From assembly GCF_000784835.1 (NCBI RefSeq), contig NZ_JSFH01000007.1, forward strand, positions 124,001 to 188,000: a DNA stretch of 64,000 nucleotides, given 5' to 3'. A program made the translations under genes and the position numbers. Within the stretch, counting starts at the first letter, position 1, and every line of letters starts with the position of its first letter. The notes beneath the pieces are model-generated. The model was given only the letters and a program-made list of their open reading frames with translations. It had not been told where the DNA came from and ran no database searches. Of the stretch, positions 8,522 through 17,376 are shown piece by piece. The DNA is from Thermotoga sp. Mc24 (GTDB lineage Bacteria > Thermotogota > Thermotogae > Thermotogales > Thermotogaceae).

Positions 8522-8956
8522 ATGAAGGTGATCTTTTTTGAGAACGACGAAGAACTCCTGAGAGAAGCTTTGAACATCAGAAGAAAGGTTTTCATAGAAG
8601 AGCAGGGAGTTCCTGAGGAAGAAGAACTCGATGGGAAAGATCCTGAGAGTGTTCACGTGCTTCTCGAAAAGGAAGGAAAATTCATAGGAACCGCAAGGAT
8701 AAGAAAGATCGATGATGGAACGTTCAAGATAGAACGTGTGGCGATTCTGAAGGAAGAAAGAGGAAAGGGATACGGAAGATTTCTCATGGAGAGTGTGGAA
8801 AGAGAGCTTTTCTCTAAAGGAGTTCGAAAAATCGTTTTAAACGCTCAAATCCAGGTGAGAGAGTTCTACGAGAGACTCGGTTACAGGGCGGAAGGAGAGA
8901 TCTTCTACGAAGCGAACATTCCGCACTTGAGGATGGTGAAGGTGGTGAAACGGTGA
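8522..8956 (+). CDS. GNAT-family N-acetyltransferase (ElaA/YjcF-like)
   Basis: A 144-residue acetyl-CoA-dependent acyltransferase. The acetyl-CoA pyrophosphate loop is visible as RGKGYGRFLM (Q/R-x-x-G-x-G/A) around residues 80-89, and the C-terminal FYERLGYRAEGEIFYEANIPHLRMVK is typical of the YjcF/ElaA branch. Acceptor unknown. ATG at 8522 follows GAGAGGTG at 8510-8517. The stop overlaps the mutS GTG (GTGA), so the two are translationally coupled, although a functional link is not implied. Confidence 0.9.
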   Translation: MKVIFFENDEELLREALNIRRKVFIEEQGVPEEEELDGKDPESVHVLLEKEGKFIGTARIRKIDDGTFKIERVAILKEERGKGYGRFLMESVERELFSKGVRKIVLNAQIQVREFYERLGYRAEGEIFYEANIPHLRMVKVVKR

Positions 8957-11334
8957 AGGTAACTCCCCTCATGGAACAGTACCTGAGAATAAAAGAACAG
9001 TACAAAGATTCCATTCTGCTGTTTCGTCTGGGAGATTTTTACGAGGCGTTTTTCGAAGACGCAAAGATCGTTTCAAAGGTTCTGAACATAGTTCTCACAA
9101 GAAGGCAGGACGCTCCCATGGCGGGCATTCCGTACCACGCGCTGAACACCTACCTGAAAAAGCTCGTCGAAGCGGGCTACAAGGTGGCAATCTGCGATCA
9201 AATGGAAGAACCTTCGAAGTCGAAGAAATTGATCAGAAGGGAAGTCACGCGCGTTGTCACTCCTGGCTCTATCGTAGAGGATGAGTTTCTCAGCGAAACG
9301 AACAACTACATGGCCGTTGTTTCAGAAGAGAAGGGAAGGTACTGTACGGTTTTCTGTGATGTCTCGACAGGTGAGGTCCTGGTTCATGAAAGTTCAGACG
9401 AACAGGAAACGTTGGACCTGCTGAAGAATTACTCCATTTCCCAGATCGTTTGTTCAGAGCACCTGAAATCTTCTTTGAAGGAACGCTTTCCAGGTGTTTA
9501 CACAGAATCCATAAGTGAGTGGTATTTCTCCGATCTGGAAGAAGTGGAAAAAGCCTACAATCTGAAGGACATTCATCATTTCGAACTTTCACCCCTTGCG
9601 CTGAAGATCCTTGCAGCACTTATAAAGTATGTCAAGTACACGATGATCACGGAAGATCTGAATCTGAAACCCCCTCTTCTCATCTCCCAGAGAGACTACA
9701 TGATACTCGATTCCGCAACGGTGGAAAATCTTTCTTTGATTCCCGGTGACAGGGGAAAGAATCTTTTCGATGTGCTGAACAACACGGAAACTCCTATGGG
9801 GGCTCGTCTTTTGAAAAAGTGGATTCTCCACCCTCTGGTCGACAGAAAGCAGATCGAAGAAAGGCTCGAGGCTGTGGAAAGACTGGTGAACGACAGGGTG
9901 AGCCTGGAGGAGATGAGGAACTTTCTTTCGAACATGAGGGATGTGGAGCGGATCGTTTCGCGGGTGGAATACAACAGATCCGTTCCCAGGGACTTAGTGG
10001 CACTCAGAGAGACACTGGAGATCATTCCGAAACTGAACGAAATTCTTTCAAACTTCGGTGTGTTCAATAAACTCGCTTTCCCGGAAGAACTGGTTGATCT
10101 GCTTCGAAGAGCCATCGAAGATGATCCGCTGGGAAGCCCCGGCGAGGGAAAGGTTATAAAGAGAGGATTCTCATCTGAACTCGATGAATACAGGGATCTT
10201 CTGGAACATGCCGAAGAGAGGCTCAAAAAGTTCGAAGAGAAGGAGAGAGAAAGAACGGGTATCCAAAAACTGCGGGTTGGATACAACCAGGTCTTTGGTT
10301 ACTACATAGAGGTGACGAAAGCGAATCTGGACAAGATTCCCGATGATTACGAAAGAAAACAAACACTCGTCAATTCTGAAAGATTTATCACACCTGAATT
10401 GAAGGAATTCGAGACAAAGATAATGGCCGCTAAAGAGAGGATAGAAGAAATGGAAAAGGAACTCTTCAAAAGCGTGTGTGAGGAGGTGAAAAAGCACAAA
10501 GAAGTTCTCCTCAAGCTCTCAGAGGATCTGGCAAAGATGGATGTGCTTTCGACATTGGCCTACGATGCTATCCTGTACAACTACACAAAACCCGTCTTTT
10601 CAGAAGACAGACTGGAGATCAAAGGTGGAAGACACCCGGTCGTTGAAAGGTTCACACAGAATTTTGTTGAAAACGATATTTACATGGACAACGAGAAGAG
10701 ATTTGTGGTAATAACGGGTCCCAACATGAGCGGGAAGTCCACTTTCATCAGACAGGTGGGTCTCATATCCCTCATGGCGCAGATAGGATCGTTTGTGCCG
10801 GCGCAGAAGGCGATTCTTCCCGTGTTCGACAGGATTTTCACGCGAATGGGTGCCAGAGACGATCTCGCTGGTGGTAGAAGTACGTTCCTTGTCGAGATGA
10901 ACGAGATGGCACTCATCCTGCTGAAATCAACGGAAAAGAGCCTGGTTCTCTTGGACGAGGTGGGAAGAGGTACGAGCACCCAGGACGGCGTCAGCATAGC
11001 CTGGGCAATCTCAGAGGAACTCATAAAGAGAGGATGTAAGGTGCTGTTTGCCACTCACTTCACAGAACTCACCGAACTCGAAAAACACTTTCCGCAGGTC
11101 CAGAACAAAACCATTCTGGTAAAAGAAGAAGGCAAAAACGTGATATTCACCCACAAGGTGGTGGACGGTGTGGCAGACAGAAGTTACGGAATAGAGGTCG
11201 CAAAGATAGCGGGTATCCCCGACAGGGTCATAAACAGAGCTTATGAAATTCTGGAGAGGAATTTCAAAAACCACACGAAGAAAAACGGAAAATCGAACAG
11301 ATTCAGTCAGCAGATTCCTCTCTTTCCTGTTTGA
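8953..11334 (+). CDS. mutS: DNA mismatch repair protein MutS
   Basis: Recognises mismatches and small loops and starts methyl-independent mismatch repair. The mismatch-wedging FYE motif is at 29-31 of the N-terminal domain, followed by connector, core and clamp domains. The ABC-type ATPase has Walker A GPNMSGKST near 589-597, a Walker B LVLLDEVG near 663-670, and the helix-turn-helix C-terminus. Its 793 residues are near the usual size, although the tail is short. The GTG start at 8953 overlaps the acetyltransferase stop. Its last 32 bases overlap the convergent rpe gene. No mutL is in the window. Confidence 0.97.
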   Translation: MKVTPLMEQYLRIKEQYKDSILLFRLGDFYEAFFEDAKIVSKVLNIVLTRRQDAPMAGIPYHALNTYLKKLVEAGYKVAICDQMEEPSKSKKLIRREVTRVVTPGSIVEDEFLSETNNYMAVVSEEKGRYCTVFCDVSTGEVLVHESSDEQETLDLLKNYSISQIVCSEHLKSSLKERFPGVYTESISEWYFSDLEEVEKAYNLKDIHHFELSPLALKILAALIKYVKYTMITEDLNLKPPLLISQRDYMILDSATVENLSLIPGDRGKNLFDVLNNTETPMGARLLKKWILHPLVDRKQIEERLEAVERLVNDRVSLEEMRNFLSNMRDVERIVSRVEYNRSVPRDLVALRETLEIIPKLNEILSNFGVFNKLAFPEELVDLLRRAIEDDPLGSPGEGKVIKRGFSSELDEYRDLLEHAEERLKKFEEKERERTGIQKLRVGYNQVFGYYIEVTKANLDKIPDDYERKQTLVNSERFITPELKEFETKIMAAKERIEEMEKELFKSVCEEVKKHKEVLLKLSEDLAKMDVLSTLAYDAILYNYTKPVFSEDRLEIKGGRHPVVERFTQNFVENDIYMDNEKRFVVITGPNMSGKSTFIRQVGLISLMAQIGSFVPAQKAILPVFDRIFTRMGARDDLAGGRSTFLVEMNEMALILLKSTEKSLVLLDEVGRGTSTQDGVSIAWAISEELIKRGCKVLFATHFTELTELEKHFPQVQNKTILVKEEGKNVIFTHKVVDGVADRSYGIEVAKIAGIPDRVINRAYEILERNFKNHTKKNGKSNRFSQQIPLFPV

Positions 11335-11965
11335 TGCTCTTTATCAGTTCAACGTAATTGTCGTTTCTGAAGATACCGTATCCCATCACAAGGATCGTCG
11401 CACCGTTTTTAACCAGTATCGATGCGTTCTCTTCGTTTACACCGCCGTCGACCATGATTTCCGTTTCCAGTCCCAGTTCTTTCACCATCTTTCTCAGGTT
11501 TCTTATTTTCTCAAGACTCCTTGCTATGAACCTCTGACCAGAGAAACCGGGATTGACGCTCATCACCAGTACACCATCGACGTCGGTTATGATCTCTGAA
11601 AGAAGATTGATGGGGGTATGCGGATTTATGGCAACAAAGGCCTGTGCTCCAAGGTCTTTAACACGATGGACCAACCTGTGGAGATGAAAGGTCGATTCGT
11701 AATGGATGGCAACCATATCTGCGCCTTCTTCTATGAAGCGGTCGATGTAATCTTCGGGATTGGTGATCATCAGATGTACACTTATGGGAAGTTTTGTTTC
11801 TTTCCTGAGGGCTTTCAGAACGGGAAGTCCAAAGGAAATGTTTGGAACAAAGTGACCATCCATGACATCGAAATGGATCATATCCACGTGCTCCTCCACT
11901 CTTTTCACTTCATCGGCCAGTCTTGCAAGGTCACATGCGAGAATTGAAGCTGCTATTTTCGCCAT
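11303..11965 (-). CDS. rpe: Ribulose-phosphate 3-epimerase
   Basis: Interconverts ribulose-5-phosphate and xylulose-5-phosphate in the pentose phosphate pathway; cytoplasmic TIM barrel, 220 residues. Visible family motifs are HFDVMDGHFVPNISFG with catalytic Asp and metal His, VHLMI, MSVNPGFSGQ, and MVDGGV with the second catalytic Asp. The ATG at 11965 overlaps the rsgA stop (TAATG), so it is last in the rlmN-PASTA-rsgA-rpe unit. The frame stays open upstream, but those residues are not conserved. The 3' end overlaps mutS by 32 bases in convergent orientation. Confidence 0.96.
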   Translation of the reverse strand: MAKIAASILACDLARLADEVKRVEEHVDMIHFDVMDGHFVPNISFGLPVLKALRKETKLPISVHLMITNPEDYIDRFIEEGADMVAIHYESTFHLHRLVHRVKDLGAQAFVAINPHTPINLLSEIITDVDGVLVMSVNPGFSGQRFIARSLEKIRNLRKMVKELGLETEIMVDGGVNEENASILVKNGATILVMGYGIFRNDNYVELIKSIKQEREESAD

Positions 11966-12852
11966 TACTTTTTCCTCCTTCCCAGAAGCTCGTAAAACAT
12001 CTTCACGTAATTCTCGTATCGACTCTCTGCGATTTCTCCGTTCTCCACGGCTTCTTTCACTCCACAATCCGGTTCATCCACGTGGTTGCAATCTGAGAAG
12101 AAACACTGTTTGTCTCCAAATTCCTTGAAGTAGTTTTTCAGTTCCTCGGGTTCTATGTCGCTGATCTCCAGATTTGCGAAGCCCGGAGTATCGACCACAT
12201 AACCACCGAAATCGAATTTCAAGAGCTGGGCAGTTGTTGTGGTATGTCTTCCTCTCTGGAGTTTCTCTGAAACTTCGCTCACGCGAAGCTTCAAGCCCGG
12301 ATTTATGGCGTTGAGCAAGCTACTTTTTCCAACTCCGGAGAGTCCGGCCATTGTGCTGATCTTTCCCTTCAGATATTCCTTGAGCTCCTCAATCCCCATT
12401 CCAGTTTTCGCACTGGTTTTAACGATTGGATAGAGTTCAGAATAGATCTCTTCCAGTTCTCTCACTTTCTTCAGGTCGGCCTCGTCGTAGAGGTCCATCT
12501 TGTTGAAGACCATCACCGTTTCCAGTTCGTTTTTTTCGGCGAGAACAAGAAATTTATCGATTATGTAGGTCGAAGTTTCCGGCATTTTCACTGTCACCAC
12601 AAGGATCACCTGGTCCACATTTGCAACGTGAGGTTTGGTGAGCAGATTTTTTCTGTGCAGCACGTTCTCTATGACTCCGGATCCTGTTTCATCCGGTGTG
12701 TACTCCACCCTGTCTCCAACGTATATCTTGAGGTTCTGCAGACGGAATTTTCCTCTCAGTTTGCAGAGGATTCTTTCACCGGTTTCCTCGTCTTCGACTG
12801 TGACCATGTTCGAGTGAAAACTCACCACTATTCCTTTTCTTCTCAAATTCAT
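11965..12852 (-). CDS. rsgA: Ribosome small subunit GTPase RsgA (YjeQ)
   Basis: A late 30S-assembly GTPase. It has an N-terminal OB fold (1-70), then a circularly permuted GTPase with G4 FNKMD before G1 GLSGVGKSSL, an RHTTT G2-like region and DTPG as G3. The C-terminal zinc site reads C-x5-C-x-H-x5-C (CFFSDCNHVDEPDC). Its 295 residues are normal for the family. ATG at 12852 overlaps the stop of the PASTA gene. From memory the T. maritima ortholog was one of the first YjeQ structures. The permuted motif order distinguishes it from other GTPases. Confidence 0.96.
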   Translation of the reverse strand: MNLRRKGIVVSFHSNMVTVEDEETGERILCKLRGKFRLQNLKIYVGDRVEYTPDETGSGVIENVLHRKNLLTKPHVANVDQVILVVTVKMPETSTYIIDKFLVLAEKNELETVMVFNKMDLYDEADLKKVRELEEIYSELYPIVKTSAKTGMGIEELKEYLKGKISTMAGLSGVGKSSLLNAINPGLKLRVSEVSEKLQRGRHTTTTAQLLKFDFGGYVVDTPGFANLEISDIEPEELKNYFKEFGDKQCFFSDCNHVDEPDCGVKEAVENGEIAESRYENYVKMFYELLGRRKK

Positions 12853-13463
12853 TCCTCCCCAAGGATGAGGATAACTTCCGTTGCTATGGAACCTTCAGGA
12901 GGGTACTGTGCCACCACCGTATCACCCATTCCAAGAAGTAAAATGTGAGAATTGTCTTTCAATTCATCGATCTTCTTACCCACGAAATTTTCCACCAAAA
13001 AATAGTTTTCTTTTTCACCTGTATCGATCAGAAGAATTAATTTTCCTTTGTAGATCTGCCCCTCTTCCGGATAGGTTGCGAGAACCCTGTCTTTTTCTGT
13101 GCCGAAAGGAAAATAAACGGTTTCGTAATTCCATCCGAGCCTTTTCAGGATCTCTTCTGCAACTGAGAGATTCAGCTGTGAAAGACGAGGCACAATTTTT
13201 TTCTGGGGATTTTCGTAATAGAGGTTTACCGTTCTCCCCTTTTTCACCCTTGAACCGGCTCGTGGATAGGTCTCCAACACCGTTTCGGAAGAAGACGTGT
13301 CGCAAAACAAACCAGATGCCTTCAGTCTTTCACACGCTTCTGTTCCAGAAAGCCCGACAACATCCGGTACCGTGCTGTACAGATTCTGATAAAGCTTCAC
13401 TGCGAACAGAAAGAGAAGACCACCAACCGCAATGCCCGTTAATATTCCGAGAAACACCTTCAT
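12849..13463 (-). CDS. PASTA-domain membrane-anchored protein
   Basis: 204 residues: one N-terminal membrane helix (about 4-25) and three PASTA-like repeats beginning near VPDVVG (33), VPRLSQLNL (95) and VENFVGKK (160). PASTA repeats bind peptidoglycan or muropeptides and usually hang on PknB kinases or penicillin-binding proteins; here they stand alone with no catalytic domain. The gene overlaps rlmN upstream and rsgA downstream by four bases each. In Gram-positive genomes rlmN, a PASTA kinase, rsgA and rpe form a conserved cluster, so this is plausibly the remnant or equivalent of that kinase's sensor part; that is inference. Confidence 0.88.
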   Translation of the reverse strand: MKVFLGILTGIAVGGLLFLFAVKLYQNLYSTVPDVVGLSGTEACERLKASGLFCDTSSSETVLETYPRAGSRVKKGRTVNLYYENPQKKIVPRLSQLNLSVAEEILKRLGWNYETVYFPFGTEKDRVLATYPEEGQIYKGKLILLIDTGEKENYFLVENFVGKKIDELKDNSHILLLGMGDTVVAQYPPEGSIATEVILILGEE

Positions 13464-14491
13464 GATGTTGATTTTATTCTCTTCAGCCTCAGCTGACCAC
13501 AGGCCGCTTCGATGTCGCTACCTTTTTCCCGTCTGATTTCTGCTTCGATTCCGTTTTCCAACAGTATCCTCTTGAAGGCCAAAAGTCGTTCTCGCGATGG
13601 TTTTTTTAGGTCTTCCGCCGTTGGATTCACGGGGATCAGATTCACGAAGATTTTCATGTTCTTCAAGATTTCGGCCAGTTTCTTTGCGTCGCTTATTTCA
13701 TCGTTTATGCCCCTTATGAGCACGTATTCTATAGTTACACGGTTTCCCGTCTTTCTCTGATAGATCTTCACCGCATTCAGGATCTCTTCGATGGAGTACT
13801 TTTTGTTCAAGGGAACGAGCTGATCTCTCTTGAAGTTCGTCGGTGCGTGGAGTGAAAGAGCGAGCTTCACATCGAGCCCCTCTTCAGCCAGCTGGATTAT
13901 TCTGTCCGGGATTCCAACTGTCGAAATCGTGATCCTCCTGATACCTATGTTTCCCATCTTTTTGTGGTTCAGTATTCTTATACTTTTTATTGTGTTTTCA
14001 TAGTTCAGAAGAGGTTCTCCCATTCCCATGTACACAACGTTTCCTATTTTTTTCTTCTCTTCTCTTTCCATGGAAAGGATCTGTGCTACTATTTCTCCTG
14101 TGGTCAGATTTCTGACAAATCCGCTCATTCCTGTGGCACAAAAGATGCATTTCACAGGACATCCGACCTGGGTTGAGATGCAGGCCGTTATTCTGTCCGG
14201 ATGGAAAAGCATCACAGATTCTATTGTGTTCCCGTCCTCGAGTTCCCAGAGGAATTTGGTGGTACCATCTATTCTGGAAACCTTCTTGTCGAGGAGTTTC
14301 AAGAAAGGAATGGAGAAGTGCTCTTTCAAAAGAGCACGGTGCTGTTTTGAAAGGTTTGTCATCTCATCGAAGTTGTTCACTTTTTTGTTGAACACCCAGT
14401 CCAGAATCTGATCTGCCCTGTAGCGCTCGAGACCCAGGCTCGTGACTTCGGCTACCAGTTCTTCGTAAGAAAGATCGAGTAGATTCTTCAA
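13460..14491 (-). CDS. rlmN: 23S rRNA / tRNA (adenine C2) methyltransferase RlmN
   Basis: Radical-SAM enzyme that methylates C2 of A2503 in 23S rRNA and A37 of some tRNAs. The cluster motif C-x3-C-x2-C is present as CPVKCIFC. The second essential cysteine, which carries the methyl group, is in the C-terminal AACGQL. It also has the YMGMGEPLLNY and SLHAPTN motifs. 343 residues, normal. It starts with TTG at 14491 behind GGAGGTG. First gene of rlmN-PASTA-rsgA-rpe, diverging from murB across about 52 bases. Confidence 0.97.
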   Translation of the reverse strand: MKNLLDLSYEELVAEVTSLGLERYRADQILDWVFNKKVNNFDEMTNLSKQHRALLKEHFSIPFLKLLDKKVSRIDGTTKFLWELEDGNTIESVMLFHPDRITACISTQVGCPVKCIFCATGMSGFVRNLTTGEIVAQILSMEREEKKKIGNVVYMGMGEPLLNYENTIKSIRILNHKKMGNIGIRRITISTVGIPDRIIQLAEEGLDVKLALSLHAPTNFKRDQLVPLNKKYSIEEILNAVKIYQRKTGNRVTIEYVLIRGINDEISDAKKLAEILKNMKIFVNLIPVNPTAEDLKKPSRERLLAFKRILLENGIEAEIRREKGSDIEAACGQLRLKRIKSTS

Positions 14492-14543
14492 GTCAACACC
14501 TCCCAGTTTGAAATTATACTATAGAGTCTAAGGAGGGATATCT

Positions 14544-15446
14544 TTGGACAAAATCTTTGAATCTCTTTACAAAGCAGGCTGTGACGTGAGGATGTTCGAA
14601 AAACTTTCCTGCCACACCAGCATAAAAATCGGTGGAAGGGTGAAATATCTTGTCCTTCCAAACGATGTTTTTTCCTTAGAACGAGCCATCACCGTTCTGA
14701 AGGATTTTCCGTTTCAAATAATGGGACTCGGTACGAACCTTCTGGTTCAAGATGAAGATCTGGATATCGCAGTGTTGAAAACAGAAAGGTTGAATCAAAT
14801 TGAAATAAAGGGAGAGAAGGTACTGGTAGAAAGTGGAACTCCCCTGAAGAGGCTCTGTCTATTTTTGATGGAAGCGGAACTCGGAGGGCTGGAGTTCGCG
14901 TACGGGATACCGGGGAGCGTGGGGGGAGCTATCTTTATGAACGCGGGGGCGTACGGTGGAGAGATCGGAGAGTTCATCGAAGCAGTCGAGGTTTTAAAAG
15001 ATGGAAGAAAAATTTGGCTTTCGAAGAACGAGATTTTTTTCGGCTACAGAGACAGTACGTTCAAAAGGGAGAAATTAATCATAACACGTGCGATGATGAG
15101 TTTCAAAAAAGAAAAGAAGGAAACTATAAAAGCGAAGATGGAGGATTACATGAGGAGGCGTTTGGAGAAACAACCCCTTGACCTTCCAAGTGCGGGAAGC
15201 GTTTTCAAGAGACCAAGAGAGGATTTCTACGTGGGAAAGGCCATAGAATCCTTAGGGTTGAAGGGTTACAGAATTGGAGGAGCTCAGATATCGGAAAAAC
15301 ACGCGGGATTCATTGTGAATACAGGAAGTGCTACTTTCGATGACGTGATGAAACTCATTGAGTTTGTGAGAAAAAAGGTGAAAGAGAAATACGGTGTGGA
15401 GTTGGAAACGGAGGTTGAAATTTGGTGGAATGGAAGACAGTGGTGA
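14544..15446 (+). CDS. murB: UDP-N-acetylenolpyruvoylglucosamine reductase
   Basis: NADPH/FAD enzyme that reduces UDP-GlcNAc-enolpyruvate to UDP-MurNAc in peptidoglycan precursor synthesis. FAD-binding MGLGTNLLVQ and GIPGSVGGAIFMNAGAYGGE are clear, followed by SAGSVFKRP with the proton-donor Ser and a C-terminal GGAQISEKHAGFIVN. At 300 residues without the extra tyrosine loop it looks like a type II MurB. TTG at 14544 is behind AAGGAGGG. A TATACT at 14515-14520 could be its -10. The 3' end overlaps yigZ. Confidence 0.96.
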   Translation: MDKIFESLYKAGCDVRMFEKLSCHTSIKIGGRVKYLVLPNDVFSLERAITVLKDFPFQIMGLGTNLLVQDEDLDIAVLKTERLNQIEIKGEKVLVESGTPLKRLCLFLMEAELGGLEFAYGIPGSVGGAIFMNAGAYGGEIGEFIEAVEVLKDGRKIWLSKNEIFFGYRDSTFKREKLIITRAMMSFKKEKKETIKAKMEDYMRRRLEKQPLDLPSAGSVFKRPREDFYVGKAIESLGLKGYRIGGAQISEKHAGFIVNTGSATFDDVMKLIEFVRKKVKEKYGVELETEVEIWWNGRQW

Positions 15447-16000
15447 AAACCCACACGGAAAGAATCAACGTTAAAAGATCAGAGTTCTATGCCACCATAT
15501 TTCCGATAACGAATGAAAAAGACTTTCGTGAGAAGTTGAAAGAAGTTTCGAAAAGGGATGCCACTCACAACTGCTGGGCTTACAGAATTTTCTCTCCGAA
15601 CGGTATCCTTGAACACAGTTCGGACGACGGTGAGCCGAGCGGAACGGCGGGCAGACCAATCCTCGGGGTTCTAAAAAAATACGATCTTATGAACACAGCG
15701 ATCGTTGTCACAAGATATTTCGGTGGAGTGAAACTGGGTGTTCGTGGGCTCATAGAAGCTTACTCTTCAGCTGCTGAGATGGCGGTCAAGGGGGCGGAGT
15801 TGAGAAAGCTGAGGCTCATGAAAGAATTCGAAGTGGAGGTAGATTATCAGGAATTGAACAACGTGTTCAGAATTGTGGAGATGATGGATTTGGAGCTTGT
15901 TGAGATGGACTATACAGAAAGGGGTGCAAAGATCCTGCTCCGAGGTCTTGAAGTACCTGAAAACCTGGTTATAAAAACGATTCGTGATGTGTTAATATAA
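15443..16000 (+). CDS. yigZ: YigZ/IMPACT-family protein
   Basis: About 185 residues of the UPF0029/IMPACT family, a two-domain fold related to ribosomal protein S5 and EF-G domain IV. The signature SSDDGEPSGTAGRPIL and the ARYFGG-like VTRYFGGVKLGVRGL are present. The molecular function in bacteria is unsettled; eukaryotic relatives regulate the eIF2alpha kinase Gcn2. GTG at 15443 makes a GTGA overlap with the murB stop; in-frame TTG/GTG codons further up (15422-15440) are alternatives. A TATAAT at its stop codon (15996-16001) may begin the next transcription unit. Confidence 0.9.
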   Translation: MKTHTERINVKRSEFYATIFPITNEKDFREKLKEVSKRDATHNCWAYRIFSPNGILEHSSDDGEPSGTAGRPILGVLKKYDLMNTAIVVTRYFGGVKLGVRGLIEAYSSAAEMAVKGAELRKLRLMKEFEVEVDYQELNNVFRIVEMMDLELVEMDYTERGAKILLRGLEVPENLVIKTIRDVLI

Positions 16001-16020
16001 TCACGAAGGGGGGAAAACAA

Positions 16021-16287
16021 ATGAAAGAACTGGAGGATCTCGAAAGGATTCTCGATACAATGATAGAAGATTACAGAAAGCTGAAAGAAGAAAACAGAGA
16101 ACTGTGGTCGAAGGTGAAACAGTTGAATGAAAGGATACTTCACTTAGAAAAGGAGAAGGAGCAGCTGGAAAAGACCATCGAGCAACACAAAAGGTCCCTG
16201 AACACGCTTGTGGAGAAAATTCAGCGTTTTCTCTCCCTCACAACCGATCAGGGGATGATACAGGATGAGGAAGAAAATAAGCGTTAG
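16021..16287 (+). CDS. Small coiled-coil protein, ZapB-like in form
   Basis: 88 residues, nearly all a heptad-patterned coiled coil (charged K/E with L/I at a and d positions) plus a short acidic tail. No enzymatic motif. It overlaps zapA by 23 bases, and coiled-coil partners of ZapA/FtsZ such as ZapB have this size, so a divisome role is a reasonable inference, but coiled coils cannot be assigned by eye. ATG at 16021 follows GGGGGGAAAACAA. Confidence 0.75.
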   Translation: MKELEDLERILDTMIEDYRKLKEENRELWSKVKQLNERILHLEKEKEQLEKTIEQHKRSLNTLVEKIQRFLSLTTDQGMIQDEEENKR

Positions 16288-16531
16288 ACTTGGAAAGAAA
16301 GTGTACAATCTCGTTACTGATGAGGATCTGGAGATAGTCAATCAAACCATAGAGAAAATAGAAAAAGACTTCAAGCGGTATGAAGAATTCATCGACGAAG
16401 TGGGGATAGATAACATCCTGTTCGTCATGTTGGCCAACACTGTGCTCGAAAATGTGAAAATGAGTGAGAGGATTAAAAATCTGAAGAAAAAACTCTCTCA
16501 AGCACTCAGGGAAGGTGATCAGGAACCTTGA
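16265..16531 (+). CDS. zapA: Cell division protein ZapA
   Basis: An 88-residue FtsZ-bundling protein. The N-terminal head begins RKKISVRLGKKVYNLVTDED, like the ZapA 'v.I.G..y.l....d.e' pattern, and is followed by a long C-terminal helix for dimer/tetramer coiled coil. Cytoplasmic, at the Z ring. The start lies inside the preceding coiled-coil gene and the end touches rapZ (TTG at 16528 overlaps the stop by four bases), so the three are translated together. Confidence 0.88.
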   Translation: MRKKISVRLGKKVYNLVTDEDLEIVNQTIEKIEKDFKRYEEFIDEVGIDNILFVMLANTVLENVKMSERIKNLKKKLSQALREGDQEP

Positions 16532-17373
16532 AAAGAATAGTCGTTGTGTCCGGGCTTTCGGGAGCAGGTAAAACCACCGCGATGGGTTTTCTGGAGGATC
16601 TGGGGTATTTTTGTGTTGATAACGTTCCCGGTAACATACTGGAGGAACTTTTGAAGCTTTTCATGAGTTCCGACCTCGAAAAGATGGCGATGGCCATTGA
16701 TGTGCGAAGCGAACACCTCGGAGATCCCATATCAGCGGTTGAAAGAATAAAAGAAAAGACAAACACTCTGGTGATTTTTTTGGAAGCATCCACGGAAGAA
16801 CTTTTGAGGAGATACGCTCTAACGAGAAGAAGGCATCCTCTTCAGAAGGACGGAATAGGGCTGGAAGATGCCATAGAGAAGGAGAGGAAAATCCTGTCTC
16901 GTATAAAGGAAATTGCGGACGTTGTGATAGATACAACCAGCATGAACACACATCAACTGCGCGAAACTCTGACGCACTTTCTCGTGAACCAGTCCGGTGG
17001 AACCTCTGTCAGAATAATGAGTTTCGGATTCAAACACGGAATCCCAATGGACGCGGATTTCGTTTTTGATGCTCGTTTTCTCCCGAACCCACACTACGTA
17101 CCGGAACTTTCTTCAAAGACGGGTTTGGATAGCAAGGTAGAAGCGTACTTTAAAAATTATCCGGTGGTGGAAGAGTTCATCGAAAAGATTTATGAAGTAC
17201 TAAAGGTGGCGATAGAAGAGTACCAGAGAACTGGAAGAAGGATAGTCACTGTGGGAATAGGATGTACCGGTGGCAAGCATAGATCCGTGTATATCGCACA
17301 CAGACTGAAAGAAATGTTGGAAAAAGAAGGTTTTACAGTCATTGAGAAGCACAGGGACATAGAGAAGGTGTGA
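16528..17373 (+). CDS. rapZ: RNase adapter protein RapZ / nucleotide-binding YvcJ
   Basis: A 281-residue P-loop protein. Walker A GLSGAGKTT is at 9-17; the C-terminal domain has GIGCTGGKHRSVYIA, a phosphate or sugar-phosphate binding motif. In Enterobacteria RapZ delivers sRNAs to RNase E; in Firmicutes the YvcJ ortholog has less certain roles. Thermotoga has no GlmZ that I know of, so the second is the better model. It starts with TTG at 16528 and precedes yvcK by three bases and whiA after that, a widely conserved trio. Confidence 0.95.
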   Translation: MKRIVVVSGLSGAGKTTAMGFLEDLGYFCVDNVPGNILEELLKLFMSSDLEKMAMAIDVRSEHLGDPISAVERIKEKTNTLVIFLEASTEELLRRYALTRRRHPLQKDGIGLEDAIEKERKILSRIKEIADVVIDTTSMNTHQLRETLTHFLVNQSGGTSVRIMSFGFKHGIPMDADFVFDARFLPNPHYVPELSSKTGLDSKVEAYFKNYPVVEEFIEKIYEVLKVAIEEYQRTGRRIVTVGIGCTGGKHRSVYIAHRLKEMLEKEGFTVIEKHRDIEKV

Positions 17374-17376
17374 ACG

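Noticed and set aside
15996-16001. Perfect TATAAT at the yigZ stop as a promoter for the coiled-coil/zapA genes
   Set aside because: No acceptable -35 or extended -10; noted in the gene entry but not called as a feature.
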